Assembly (NCBI RefSeq): GCF_900890705.1
Contig: NZ_CAAHFH010000001.1
Span: 1,364,001 to 1,428,000 of the forward strand
Source of the DNA: Pontiella sulfatireligans
Lineage (GTDB): Bacteria > Verrucomicrobiota > Kiritimatiellia > Kiritimatiellales > Pontiellaceae
DNA length: 64,000 bases
Reading direction: 5' to 3'
The translations under genes and the position numbers were made by a program. The notes under the pieces are model-generated. The model made no database searches, was not told the DNA's origin, and saw only the letters and a program-made list of their open reading frames with translations. Positions 26,243-35,909 of this stretch are shown piece after piece; the first letter of the stretch is position 1; every line of letters starts with the position of its first letter.

Positions 26243-27897
26243 TTGGTCTCCTTCTTCTTTTTGCCCTTCGACTTCATCTCTTTGCGCATCGGCTTCGATG
26301 TGGCGTAGGCCGCCGAAACTTCGATGGCCTTCGCGCGTTGCTCAGGACCATAGTCCCAAAACTCGTCGATCACCGCGTTATACTGGTTTTTCTCGGCTGA
26401 ATATTCCCCGAGCTCGGTGCGGCGGTTCTTTAACTCAACCTTCAGTTTTGCGATCACGTCCTTGTATTCCGGATTATCAACCTGATTGTTCATTTCGCTC
26501 GGATCGCTTTTAAGATCGTAGAACTCCCAGGCGGGCGGGGTTTCCGGCACCTTTGACTTGGAAACGCAACCATAGTAGAGGATCAGTTTGTAGCGCTTGT
26601 CGCGAAGCGCAATGCAGGCCGGATTAAAGTGGGCCGACATATGCATCCAGTAGTGGTAGTAGGCCGACTGTTTCCAGCCATCCGGCTCCTGTCCGGTCTC
26701 GAGAATGGACTTAAAGCTTTTGCCCTGCATGTAGTCCGGGGTTGGAACGCCGGCAAAATCGAGCATGGTCGGAGCATAGTCGATGTTTTCAACGATGGCG
26801 TCGGAACGTCCTGTTTTTACAGCCGTTGGAAACCGAACGATAAACGGCATGCGCATCGATTCATCATAAGGCCAGCGCTTATCGATATAGTCATGCTCGC
26901 CGAGATAGAAACCCTGGTCGCCCGTGTACATGATTACTGTGTTTTCATATAGGCCCTCGGCTTTCAGATAATCAATCACCCGCTTAAGGTTGTCATCCAC
27001 CCCTTTGACGCAGCGCAGATATTTTTTCATGTAGGTCTGGTACGCGATTTTTGTTGCGGCCTCGACCGTGAGGCTTGGATCCTTTTTCATAATCGACATG
27101 CAATAGTTGCGCTCGCGGTGGCGCGGGCTAACCGAGGAGCCGATATAGGTCAGCAGCTCGTCATTATGGCCGCGCGTGGCGATCGAACCGTGGTTCCCCA
27201 GTTCAAACAGATTTTCGGGCTCTGGAATTTCGACACCCGCCAGATAGGATTCATAGCGCGGTGCATAGTCGAACCCACCGTGCGGCGCTTTAAAGTGCAA
27301 CTTCAGAAAAAACGGTTTGTCCGGATTGCGCATGGTTTTGAACCAGTCCAGTGCCGAATCGGCAATACAGTCCGAGGAGTGCCCCTTCATCTGCACGGCA
27401 TCGTGCATGATGCCTTTGTTGCCGGTAAAAGTACCCGTGGCTCCCGTCTCGGCAAAGATGGGGTCAAAGTAGGCACCTTGACCGGGCAGCACTTTCCAAT
27501 AGTCGAACGCTTCCGGCCGTGCACCCAGATGCCATTTGCCGATCACGGCTGTGTCATATCCGGCCTTCTTCATTTCAATCGCCAGGTACTGCTTTTCCTT
27601 TTCCAACCGGCGTCCCAGCGTTTCGCACCCGTTCACCGCGCTGCTCTGCCCCGTCATGATCGACGCACGGCTCGGCGTGCAGATCGCGTTCTGACAAAAT
27701 GCATTATCCATCACCATGCCTTCTTTAGCCAGCGAGTCGATGGTCGGGGTCGGGTCCAGCCCGGCCAGTCGGCCGCCATAGACGCCAATGGCCTGCGAGG
27801 TATGATCGTCCGACATTACAAAAAGGATATTGGGCTGTTCCGCTGCATACAATGAGGAGCCTATAAACAGCAGTGGAATAAATTTCAGTAGTTTCAT
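26239..27897 (-). CDS. Sulfatase 7, N-acetylglucosamine-6-sulfatase-like, basic tail
   Basis: 552 residues; signal peptide MKLLKFIPLLFIGSSLYA. VMSDDHTSQAIGVYGGRL is typical of the branch that contains GlcNAc-6-O-sulfatases; modification site CTPSR (Cys73); GKWHLGARPEAFDYW; YTGDQGFYLGEHDYIDKRW. Ends with a lysine-rich tail (KSKGKKKKETK). Near-paralogue of sulfatase 14 (same KVLPGQGxYFDPxF, GVDDNLKRVIDYLKAEGLYE). Start overlaps the stop of sulfatase 8 (TAATG). Confidence 0.93.
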   Translation of the reverse strand: MKLLKFIPLLFIGSSLYAAEQPNILFVMSDDHTSQAIGVYGGRLAGLDPTPTIDSLAKEGMVMDNAFCQNAICTPSRASIMTGQSSAVNGCETLGRRLEKEKQYLAIEMKKAGYDTAVIGKWHLGARPEAFDYWKVLPGQGAYFDPIFAETGATGTFTGNKGIMHDAVQMKGHSSDCIADSALDWFKTMRNPDKPFFLKLHFKAPHGGFDYAPRYESYLAGVEIPEPENLFELGNHGSIATRGHNDELLTYIGSSVSPRHRERNYCMSIMKKDPSLTVEAATKIAYQTYMKKYLRCVKGVDDNLKRVIDYLKAEGLYENTVIMYTGDQGFYLGEHDYIDKRWPYDESMRMPFIVRFPTAVKTGRSDAIVENIDYAPTMLDFAGVPTPDYMQGKSFKSILETGQEPDGWKQSAYYHYWMHMSAHFNPACIALRDKRYKLILYYGCVSKSKVPETPPAWEFYDLKSDPSEMNNQVDNPEYKDVIAKLKVELKNRRTELGEYSAEKNQYNAVIDEFWDYGPEQRAKAIEVSAAYATSKPMRKEMKSKGKKKKETK

Positions 27898-29243
27898 TAC
27901 GCGTCCTTTTTCTTTTTCTTCGTCTTTTTAGGCTTCTTTTCAGCGACCGACTTTTTCAGCCCGTCGAGTACAGGCTTCAACTCTTCGAAGATCATGCGCT
28001 CCTTCTCGGTCATGTTCGCGAAATCGAGATCTTCCGACTCATAGTGCCCATTGTATTTCTGGAAGATGTACTGGCTATTCCCTTTATCAGGAAGAATTCC
28101 ATAGTTCAGGTTACGCACCCATGTGGTTCTGTACTTAAGGCAGACATATTTTTTATGCCGCTCGCCTTTCCCGAACATGACGGGCGTCAGGCTCTGGCCG
28201 TCGCCCGGATAATTCTTGGGCAAAGCTGCTCCGGCAAGATCGCATAGGGTGGGAAGAATGTCTGAAAATTCAACCAACTCGGTTTTATCAACCCGGGGTT
28301 GTAGAACGCCCGGCCAGCTCATCACCATTGTCACGCGCGTGCCTTCATCCACAGTTTCACTCTTGCGCCCCACCACCTCACGATCATTCCATTGGGTGAT
28401 GATCGGCTTATCGGTGCCGTTGTCGCCCGCGATAATGACCAGCGTATTCTCACGCACACCAGCGCGATCCAGCGCATCCGCAATCCGGCCCACCAACTTG
28501 TCCATATACTGAACCATATCCTTGAAGTGCCGCTTTTGATCCGTCTCGTCGCCGGGCCCTTTGTTGGTGGTCGATCCCATATATTTCGGATCCCAGTCAT
28601 CTGAATCCGGCGTCGCATCAAACGGCCAGTGCGTAAGGATCATCGGGTAGTAGGCGAAGAAAGGTTTATCTTTGTTGGTTTCAATAAAGCTGCAGATAAA
28701 GTCCGCGCAGATATCCGGGCCATATTCGCCGTTCAGATAATCAACCTCTTTGCCGTTGATCTCCAGCTGCGGATTCGCGTAGCGCGTATCAAACCCGCCC
28801 TTCCGCTTCCGCCCGCGCGTATGCTGCCATAGGCAAGCTTCATCAAAACCGAAATGCTGCGGGGAATCGACCTCGCTACCCAGCTGCCATTTTCCGGCAA
28901 TTGCCGTGGCATACCCCGCCTCTTTCAACAAATGGGCAAACGTGGTCTGAGAGCGATCGAGTTTTCCAAAACTCACGTAGTTCCGTGCATTGTAAATTCC
29001 CGTCATGATCTTGACCCGCGACGGCGTGCAAATGGGATTGGCAAAACACTGTTCGAAACGAAGTCCCTCGGCCGCCAAGTCATCGATCACCGGAGTCAAA
29101 TAATCCTCGCTGCCATTGGCCCCGACACATTCGTACCCCATATCATCGGCCATAATCAGCACGATGTTCGGTTTTTTTGCCAACGACACGGAGACCACTC
29201 CGCAGAGCGCTATCGCACAGATTATTTTTCCTTTTAAATTCAC
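27897..29243 (-). CDS. Sulfatase 8 (S1 type, CTPSR), basic tail
   Basis: 448 residues; signal peptide MNLKGKIICAIALCGVVSVSLA. IMADDMGYECVGANGSEDY; modification site CTPSR (Cys72); GKWQLGSEVDSPQHFGFDE, with Gln in place of the common His of GKWHLG; AGDNGTDKPI. The C-terminus is strikingly lysine-rich (KKPKKTKKKKKDA). Shorter than its neighbours and without a close paralogue here. One-base overlap with sulfatase 7 indicates coupled translation. Confidence 0.92.
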   Translation of the reverse strand: MNLKGKIICAIALCGVVSVSLAKKPNIVLIMADDMGYECVGANGSEDYLTPVIDDLAAEGLRFEQCFANPICTPSRVKIMTGIYNARNYVSFGKLDRSQTTFAHLLKEAGYATAIAGKWQLGSEVDSPQHFGFDEACLWQHTRGRKRKGGFDTRYANPQLEINGKEVDYLNGEYGPDICADFICSFIETNKDKPFFAYYPMILTHWPFDATPDSDDWDPKYMGSTTNKGPGDETDQKRHFKDMVQYMDKLVGRIADALDRAGVRENTLVIIAGDNGTDKPIITQWNDREVVGRKSETVDEGTRVTMVMSWPGVLQPRVDKTELVEFSDILPTLCDLAGAALPKNYPGDGQSLTPVMFGKGERHKKYVCLKYRTTWVRNLNYGILPDKGNSQYIFQKYNGHYESEDLDFANMTEKERMIFEELKPVLDGLKKSVAEKKPKKTKKKKKDA

Positions 29244-29253
29244 ACCATGCTCC

Positions 29254-30870
29254 TTATTTGGACTGCTTTTTCTTTTTACGTTTGGCTTTGGGCGCCTCGT
29301 CTTTAACCTTGGCGTTTTCCCCGCTCATGTAGACGCGAAGCGAGGCCAGCTGCGGCCAGGTTGCGGTCGCCACATCGGTAGGCAGGTTCGGCCCGGGCGT
29401 GCTGCGTCCGTTTTCAACAAATGCTGTCAGTTCTTTCTTCATCGATTCCACGGTCTCCGGATGCTGCGAGGCAACGTTCGTAGATTCGGTTACGTCGTTG
29501 TCCATGTCGAACAGCATCTGCTTCACATCATGGTTGGCAATCGGCTGATCCTTGGGGTTAACGCGCGGTGAAGGGCCACCATCATCCAGCACAAGCTTCC
29601 ACCTGCCTCGGCGCAGGGCGAATGTGCCTTTGTCCGAATGGTGCACAAGCGCCCGGGTTTCAACCCCAGGAATCAATTCGCCCTTCAACGCCGGCAAAAA
29701 ACTCGCGCTGTCTTCGCCCGCGTTTCCAGCCATTGGAACTTCGCAGAGTTCCGCACAGGTGGCCATCAAGTCCACGGTACCGATGGCCGCATCGCAGACC
29801 GATGCTGCCTTCACGGTTTTCGGCCAACGAACGAGGAATGGAACGCGGTGGCCGCCTTCCCATATGTTTCCTTTGCACCCGCGGTAGATCCCGCTGGAAA
29901 AATGTCCTTTCTCCTGCATTTCCGCATTGCCCACTTTATGTGCAACGCCGTTGTCGGACGTAAAGATCACGATGGTGTTATTGGCCAGCTTCAGTTCATC
30001 AAGCGTCTTCAGAACTTCGCCCACGGCCCAATCGGTTTCCATCACAAAATCACCGTGCAGGCTCAGCCCGCTTTTTCCTCTGAACTCATCGCGCGGAATA
30101 AGCGGATAGTGCGGCGAGTTGAGTGGCATGTATGCAAAGAAAGGTTTATCGGCATGCTGCCTGATCCAGTCGCAGGTTTTTTCTGTAAACGTGGAGAGCA
30201 CCTGATCCTGCTCAAACTCCTTGGCCACCCATCCGGTTGACCCGTCGATGCCGCGAGCAACGAGAGCAGCCTTGTCCTGAAAACGCTCGAGGGTGCCCTG
30301 AATTTGGCGCCCTTCAATAAAAGCGTGCGGCGAAAGGTTAAACGAACAGGACATGCCGAAATAATAATCGAATCCCAAATCCAACGGTCCGTTTTGGATC
30401 GGCCCGAAAAGATCCGTGGCCTTGCCTTGGGTCGCCTCTCTGTCTTTTGGATTCCAATCCATGCCCAGATGCCACTTGCCGACACACGCGGTCGCATAGC
30501 CCTGTTTTTTCAGAAAACTTGCCACCGTTTCCCGGGTAGGTTCAATCAAGTGCTTCGACATGCCGCGCAGCACGCCCGCCTTGGACTCCGAACGCCAGCA
30601 ATAGCGTCCGGTGAGAATGGCATAGCGGGATGGTGTGCAAACGCCGTCGGCGGTATGTACATCGGTAAACTTCATTCCCTCGCTTGCCAGGCGATCGATG
30701 TTCGGGGTCAGGATTTTACTGTCTGGATTGTACACCTGCACATCGCCGATACCCAAATCGTCGGCCAAAATATAAACAATATTTGGCTTGGAAGCACTTG
30801 AGGCGACAGTTGCGAAAAGCGCCGCACTCAAAACAACCATTCCCACCGTGCTTCCACTTCGCATCTGCAT
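29254..30870 (-). CDS. Sulfatase 9 (S1 type, CTPSR), basic tail
   Basis: 538 residues from ATG 30870, preceded by AGGGA; the frame is open 16 codons further to 30918 but that would overlap sulfatase 10. Signal peptide MVVLSAALFATVASS. ILADDLGIGDVQVYNPDSK; modification site CTPSR (Cys78); GKWHLGMDWNPKDRE; FTSDNGVAHK; GNIWEGGHRVPFLVRWP. Ends KAKRKKKKQSK. Paralogue of sulfatase 11 (same DSKIxTPxxDR, QVLSTF/QVLPDI, LNSPHxPxxP). Arylsulfatase A-like. Confidence 0.92.
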   Translation of the reverse strand: MQMRSGSTVGMVVLSAALFATVASSASKPNIVYILADDLGIGDVQVYNPDSKILTPNIDRLASEGMKFTDVHTADGVCTPSRYAILTGRYCWRSESKAGVLRGMSKHLIEPTRETVASFLKKQGYATACVGKWHLGMDWNPKDREATQGKATDLFGPIQNGPLDLGFDYYFGMSCSFNLSPHAFIEGRQIQGTLERFQDKAALVARGIDGSTGWVAKEFEQDQVLSTFTEKTCDWIRQHADKPFFAYMPLNSPHYPLIPRDEFRGKSGLSLHGDFVMETDWAVGEVLKTLDELKLANNTIVIFTSDNGVAHKVGNAEMQEKGHFSSGIYRGCKGNIWEGGHRVPFLVRWPKTVKAASVCDAAIGTVDLMATCAELCEVPMAGNAGEDSASFLPALKGELIPGVETRALVHHSDKGTFALRRGRWKLVLDDGGPSPRVNPKDQPIANHDVKQMLFDMDNDVTESTNVASQHPETVESMKKELTAFVENGRSTPGPNLPTDVATATWPQLASLRVYMSGENAKVKDEAPKAKRKKKKQSK

Positions 30871-30896
30871 CCTTGTCCCTTTTGTTGCCCGCCATA

Positions 30897-32402
30897 CTAA
30901 ATTTCGGGAGGCATCCATTCCGGAATCGTTCCGGTTTTTTTGATCTGCTCATTATAGAGCGTGACCATCGGAGGTTCTTTGTCCCACGTATTGTTCTGGT
31001 TGATCATCAGCGGCACCACATCTTCCCACCAATCGGCATGAACCTTGGAGAGGCGTTCAACGATTTCCGGATATTCCGCAGCCACATTGTGATCTTGGAA
31101 CGGATCGTTTTCGATGTCGTAAAGCTCTTTGCCGACCAGACGCCAGCGTTGCGTCCGAACGGCCCACTTGCGGTCACGTGCGGCGTCAATATCTTTGCCA
31201 ATCCCGGCGGTATGGGTAATCAGCATGCGATCCGGCCACTCGGCATCCGGATTCTCCAGCAGTGGCACCAATGAACGGCCTTCGAGTTTCTGTCCAACCT
31301 TGCTGTAGTCCGCACCGGCGAGATCACAGAAGGTTTTATACAGATCGATGTGCGCCGTCAGCGCCTTCACGTCTTTACCTTCCGGAAGGACGCCCTTCCA
31401 CTGCCAGAAGGCGGGCACGTGCACGCCACCTTCATACGGAGAGCCTTTGCCCGACTTGTAACCTGCATTATATAATCGGCAATCCTCGGGCGTCTTGATC
31501 GATTTTGGTTTTTTCGACGGCTTGCCGGAATCGGGAGTCAACGGCCCTTTAAACGGCGCGCCGTTATCGGTTGTAAAAATGACCAGTGTATTATCGAGCA
31601 TGCCCCACGCTTCCAGCTTTTGCATCATGATTCCGAAGTTGTCGTCAATGTTTTCGATCATCGCCAAGCGGCCGTTTGCTTTACCGTTCCGCTCCTCGAG
31701 ACGTTTCATATTCTTTTTCGGCGCAATCAACGGAGCATGCGGCGTGTTAGAGGAAATATAGGCAAAGAAGGGTTTCTTCTCATTATGTTGCTCTTTCATC
31801 CAGGCCAGCGCGGCATGGAAAAAAACATCGGCGCAATAGCCTTTGGTCTTTACCACCGATTTGTTGTGCAACAGTACAGAATCAAAATAGCGGGTTTTGC
31901 GATCTTGGTTGGGCGGGAAATCGACGTTGCTTCCGCCATAATTCTGACCAATTCCTCCGGCACCGTGCGTCAGGGCCTCCGTGAATCCTCGGTTTCCGGG
32001 ACGGTACGGCTCAATATCCCCCAAATGCCACTTGCCGAAGATCCCGGTTTCATAACCGGCCTGACGGAGCAGCTCCGGAAAAATGGTTGTCGTCAGCGCC
32101 AGCATTTCCTTCTCATCGGTCGTATGCGTTACCCCGCTGCCAAACTCATGGGCCCCGCTCATCAGAGCCGCACGGGTCGGTGCACAGTTCGGGCTGACAT
32201 GAAATTCTTTCCAGCGCAGCGCCTTCCCGGCAAACTTATCAATATGCGGCGTGCGCAAATCCGGATGGCCACAAAACGAGAGGTTTTGCCCCTGATCGTC
32301 CGTCATCACAAAAACAATATTGGGCCGCGAACCTTTAAGCGACGCGGCCTCAACACCGGCAGCCAACACCGTTGCCATAACTATTCCTAAAATCGTCTTC
32401 AT
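30897..32402 (-). CDS. Sulfatase 10 (S1 type, CAPTR)
   Basis: 501 residues; signal peptide MKTILGIVMATVLAAGVEA. VMTDDQGQNLSFCGHPDL; modification site CAPTR (Cys73); GKWHLGDIEPYRPGNRGF; FTTDNGAPFKGP with a ~20-residue Lys/Pro-rich insertion (DSGKPSKKPKSIK) absent from its paralogue sulfatase 3. Nine nt separate its start from the stop of sulfatase 11. Confidence 0.92.
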   Translation of the reverse strand: MKTILGIVMATVLAAGVEAASLKGSRPNIVFVMTDDQGQNLSFCGHPDLRTPHIDKFAGKALRWKEFHVSPNCAPTRAALMSGAHEFGSGVTHTTDEKEMLALTTTIFPELLRQAGYETGIFGKWHLGDIEPYRPGNRGFTEALTHGAGGIGQNYGGSNVDFPPNQDRKTRYFDSVLLHNKSVVKTKGYCADVFFHAALAWMKEQHNEKKPFFAYISSNTPHAPLIAPKKNMKRLEERNGKANGRLAMIENIDDNFGIMMQKLEAWGMLDNTLVIFTTDNGAPFKGPLTPDSGKPSKKPKSIKTPEDCRLYNAGYKSGKGSPYEGGVHVPAFWQWKGVLPEGKDVKALTAHIDLYKTFCDLAGADYSKVGQKLEGRSLVPLLENPDAEWPDRMLITHTAGIGKDIDAARDRKWAVRTQRWRLVGKELYDIENDPFQDHNVAAEYPEIVERLSKVHADWWEDVVPLMINQNNTWDKEPPMVTLYNEQIKKTGTIPEWMPPEI

Positions 32403-32411
32403 GCTCTCTCC

Positions 32412-33977
32412 TTAATCCAGATATTCCTGAACCACGCTGAGTTGCGACCACTCTTCGCCTTTTCTACCTATCATTTTATACGGCTGTGCTGCTCCCGACG
32501 TACTGCGTCCATTTTTGATTACACCCGCCAGTTTCATTTTAAGCTGTTCCACCACCTCCGGATGCGCCGCCGCCAGATTCACGTTTTCAACCGCATCAGT
32601 ATCCATATCGAAGAGCTGAAGTGAAGCTGCGTTGATAATCGCTTCATCCTTGCGGGGATCGCCGCGGCCGGAGCCGCCAAAATCATCGAACATTACTTTC
32701 CATTTCCCGCTGCGGATCGAGAAAACGCCTTTATCAGAGTGATGAATCACGAGGCGGTTTTTTCCGCCGGGGATTTGCTCTCCCTTGAGCGCCGGGAAAA
32801 AGCTGACACTGTCTTCGCCAGCCTCATCGCCCAGTTTTGCACCACCAATTTCAGCGCAGGTGGCCAGGAAGTCGGCGGTGCAGATCAACTGATCCGAACG
32901 ACTTCCCGCTTTGACCTCATCCGGCCAGCGAGCGATGAACGGTGTGCGATGTCCGCCTTCCCAGTTGGTTCCCTTCATGCCGCGATAGATCCAGCTGGAG
33001 TGGTGCCCCTTCTTCGCCATTTCTGGAAAGCCGGCCTTGGGTGACGTGCCATTGTCGGCCGTGAAGATGACAAGAGTGTTGTCGGCAATACCCAGCTCGT
33101 CGAGCGTCTTGAGCACTTCACCCACCGCCCAGTCGGTTTCCATGCAGAAATCGCCGTGCACGTTGAGGCCGCTTTTGTCCTTGAACAGACTGCTCGGAAC
33201 AATCGGAGAATGTGGCGAATTGAGCGGCATATAAATGAAAAACGGGTTTCCGGCCTGCTCGCGAATCCACTCACACGTTTTTTTCGCAATATCGGGGAGC
33301 ACCTGATCCTGTTTAAACTCCTTGGCAATCCATCCCGGCTTGGCCGGCTGAATGTAGCCGAGCGCATCCATGCCCTTCAGATCTTTCACATATTCCGGCG
33401 TACCCTGAAACATACGGTTTTCAATATAGGCATGCGGATCCATATTCAATGAAGCCGAGATGCCGAAATAATAATCAAAGCCGACATCCAGCGGACCATT
33501 TTGAATCGGTGCAGAAAGATCGACATTGACCGGCTTCGAAGATTTGAGCTCGTTGCCGTCGGTGCTTTGCCAGTCCATGCCCATGTGCCATTTCCCGAAA
33601 CAGGCGGTATTATATCCCTGCTTCTTTAACAGCGAAGCGGCCGTTTCTCGGCCGGGTTCGATCAGGTGCGGGCTGAAGCCCTGCAGCACCTGCGACTTCA
33701 GGCGCGTACGCCAGGCATAGCGGCCGGTGATGATGCCGTAGCGGGTCGGCGTGCAAACTCCGGAACCCGTATGCGAATCCATGAACATCATGCCCTCTTT
33801 CGCCATGCGATCGAGGTGTGGCGTCGGGATTTTACTGTCCTTGTTGTAGGCCGCCACATCGCCCGGCCCCATATCATCGGCCAGAATATAAATAATATTC
33901 GGCCTATCCGCCGCAATACAACTAGAGGCCAATGCAATACTCACCAGCACTGCTTTACCCGATATATTCGTAAACAT
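32412..33977 (-). CDS. Sulfatase 11 (S1 type, CTPTR)
   Basis: 521 residues; signal peptide ending near residue 22. ILADDMGPGDVAAYNKDSK; modification site CTPTR (Cys75); GKWHMGMDWQSTDGNE; FTADNGTSPKAG; GTNWEGGHRTPFIARWP. Paralogue of sulfatase 9, but lacks its lysine-rich tail and ends SVVQEYLD. Second gene of the long minus-strand block. Confidence 0.92.
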   Translation of the reverse strand: MFTNISGKAVLVSIALASSCIAADRPNIIYILADDMGPGDVAAYNKDSKIPTPHLDRMAKEGMMFMDSHTGSGVCTPTRYGIITGRYAWRTRLKSQVLQGFSPHLIEPGRETAASLLKKQGYNTACFGKWHMGMDWQSTDGNELKSSKPVNVDLSAPIQNGPLDVGFDYYFGISASLNMDPHAYIENRMFQGTPEYVKDLKGMDALGYIQPAKPGWIAKEFKQDQVLPDIAKKTCEWIREQAGNPFFIYMPLNSPHSPIVPSSLFKDKSGLNVHGDFCMETDWAVGEVLKTLDELGIADNTLVIFTADNGTSPKAGFPEMAKKGHHSSWIYRGMKGTNWEGGHRTPFIARWPDEVKAGSRSDQLICTADFLATCAEIGGAKLGDEAGEDSVSFFPALKGEQIPGGKNRLVIHHSDKGVFSIRSGKWKVMFDDFGGSGRGDPRKDEAIINAASLQLFDMDTDAVENVNLAAAHPEVVEQLKMKLAGVIKNGRSTSGAAQPYKMIGRKGEEWSQLSVVQEYLD

Positions 33978-34016
33978 GCTTAACTCCCTCGCGCATTATG
34001 GCTTGATTCAACCCGG

Positions 34017-35579
34017 TCAGTTCTTTTTCGATTTAGTCTTCTTTGATTTCACCTTTTTGGTGGTCGCGGGTTTCGGAAGATTTTCTGTTGGGCCCTGGAA
34101 AAGGTAGGGTTCCCACAGTGCACGGACCTTTTCCCACTCTTTCAGCGTGCGAGTGGGATACCACGAGGGCCAGCCCACCTTGTTAAAGTCATAGTTATTG
34201 CCGTTTGCTTCAACCCACTCCGTGACGGTGGATGTCGGGCAGGTTTCCGGAAAAACATTCAGCGCGCGGAACTCATCAGAAACGCCCTGGTCCTTGATTA
34301 CATGGGTACGCCAGTTTTCCAGCTCGGCCAGCAGCTCGGCCTTGACCTCGGCATAGGCGGGATCGGTTGCAACGTTGTGTACTTCGAAAGGATCCTTGCG
34401 CAGATCAAACAATTCAATCGCCGGCTTGGTTGGCGCAAAAAAGGCGGCCTGTTCCGGCGTAAGCTGCCCCTTCATGTTCATGACGTTCATCTCCGCGAGC
34501 ATCGGGTATGCGCCTTCCTTATAGTTATTGAACTGGCACCAAGGACGCTCCGGCATCAAGTTGAGGATCAGCTTATAATCCTTGGAGCGGATCGCGCGCA
34601 TGGAGTCGTGCGTCTGGTCCATTTTATCGCGAGCGGCAAAGACATATTGACGTTCTTTGACCTCTTTGCTAAAAAGACTTTTTCCGTGCAGCGGAACCGG
34701 CGCTTCAATCCCGGCGGCTTCGAGAATAGTGGCGCAAATATCGATCGACATTACCATGTCATCATTCACCTGCCCCGGCTTAACTTTGTCCGGCCAACGC
34801 ATCATCATCGGAATCAGGATGCCGCCATCGTAGAGGAATTGCTTGCCGCGAATATGGCAACGCCCGTGGTCGCCAAGAAAAAAGACTATCGTGTTGTCGG
34901 CCAGCCCTTCGGCATCAAGCCGTTTGAGCAGCGCGCCGATTTCGCGGTCCACCAGCTGCATCTGTTCCAGACCGGTTGCCCAGTCGCGACGGATAAAGTC
35001 GGTGTCGGGATAATAAGGAGGCAGTTCGACATCCTTGATGTTGATCGGTCGAACGGGATCGCGGTGAAAGGCGCGATGGGTGCCGCCGAAGGTGACGCGG
35101 GCAAAGAAAGGCTGCCCCGGCGCACGTTCGGACCAGTCGCTCCCCATGAAGAGCTCTGCCTTTTCGCTGGGAAGAAAGTTGCAGTCGATTTTCCGGCTCA
35201 ACAGGCAGGTATAGTAGCCGGCTTCCTGGAATAATTGAGGAATCGGTTTAATGCCATATGGGAGAGGCTGCTTCTCCTGTTTTTTCAGGCGGTGCTGGTT
35301 GGCTTGGATATAGTTTTGATAAAATCCGGTCATCATGGCCGAACGCGATGTGGAGCAGACCGGCGACGTCGTAAACGCCCGTTCGTAACGGATGCCCTCC
35401 GATGCGAGTTTGTCCACATTAGGCGTGTGAATGCCCTTGGTTCCGTAGCACGAAAGGTCCGGCGACCAGTCCTCGTTCATGATCCATAAGATATTGGGGC
35501 GATCCGCCTTCGGTTCTGCGGAAACCGACGACAGAACCAACATGGCCGCCAACATCGCTGCGTTGAATAAATTTCGCAT
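34017..35579 (-). CDS. Sulfatase 12, sulfamidase-like, atypical CSTSR site, basic tail
   Basis: 520 residues; signal peptide MRNLFNAAMLAAMLVLSSVSA. The opening IMNEDWSPDLSCYGTKGIHTPN resembles heparan N-sulfatase-type enzymes. The modification site reads VCSTSRSAMMTG: Cys75 is present but the +2 residue is Thr rather than Pro/Ala of CxPxR. FLGDHGRCHIRGKQ and MMMRWPDKVKPG follow. Ends TKKVKSKKTKSKKN. First gene of the minus-strand block, divergent from the sigma factor; RBS AGGTAGG just upstream of ATG 35579. Confidence 0.9.
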   Translation of the reverse strand: MRNLFNAAMLAAMLVLSSVSAEPKADRPNILWIMNEDWSPDLSCYGTKGIHTPNVDKLASEGIRYERAFTTSPVCSTSRSAMMTGFYQNYIQANQHRLKKQEKQPLPYGIKPIPQLFQEAGYYTCLLSRKIDCNFLPSEKAELFMGSDWSERAPGQPFFARVTFGGTHRAFHRDPVRPINIKDVELPPYYPDTDFIRRDWATGLEQMQLVDREIGALLKRLDAEGLADNTIVFFLGDHGRCHIRGKQFLYDGGILIPMMMRWPDKVKPGQVNDDMVMSIDICATILEAAGIEAPVPLHGKSLFSKEVKERQYVFAARDKMDQTHDSMRAIRSKDYKLILNLMPERPWCQFNNYKEGAYPMLAEMNVMNMKGQLTPEQAAFFAPTKPAIELFDLRKDPFEVHNVATDPAYAEVKAELLAELENWRTHVIKDQGVSDEFRALNVFPETCPTSTVTEWVEANGNNYDFNKVGWPSWYPTRTLKEWEKVRALWEPYLFQGPTENLPKPATTKKVKSKKTKSKKN

Positions 35580-35909
35580 ATAAACCTACCTTCTTTCCTG
35601 ATATAGAACCGTTTCTGCTCGTCCCCGACCGAGACCTTGAAAGCCAGCACAATAGCATTGGGCAATTTAGCCGAATCCTTCATATTCCATGTACAACCCG
35701 AAACCTGGCAACGAAACAGCGAGAGCCAATTTTTAATCCGTATTATGTATGAGCATGGATTTGACTGGACACCAAAAGCAGTTGTTTTCATCGAGACGAG
35801 GTCTCGCCTGCCAAACCTGAATTGTGATAATTATAATGTTTGAAACAGTGCAAAATAGCAGTCAGGTGAATTAATACATTTCTAGGCATCTTCCAAGAGG
35901 GACACATAT
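35580..35909. promoter_or_regulatory. Divergent control region between the sulfatase block and the sigma factor
   Basis: 330 bp without a convincing gene. It must hold the promoter of the 17-gene minus-strand block and that of the sigma factor/kinase pair. A perfect 6-bp inverted repeat CGAGAC-GAG-GTCTCG at 35792-35806 is the clearest operator-like site, and an AT-rich stretch follows at 35821-35840. No -35/-10 boxes could be assigned with confidence. Confidence 0.45.

Noticed and set aside
35792..35806. CGAGAC-GAG-GTCTCG as a defined operator of the sigma factor
   Set aside because: Only one copy was found, none noticed before other operons, so no regulator can be assigned; it is kept only as a note in the control region.
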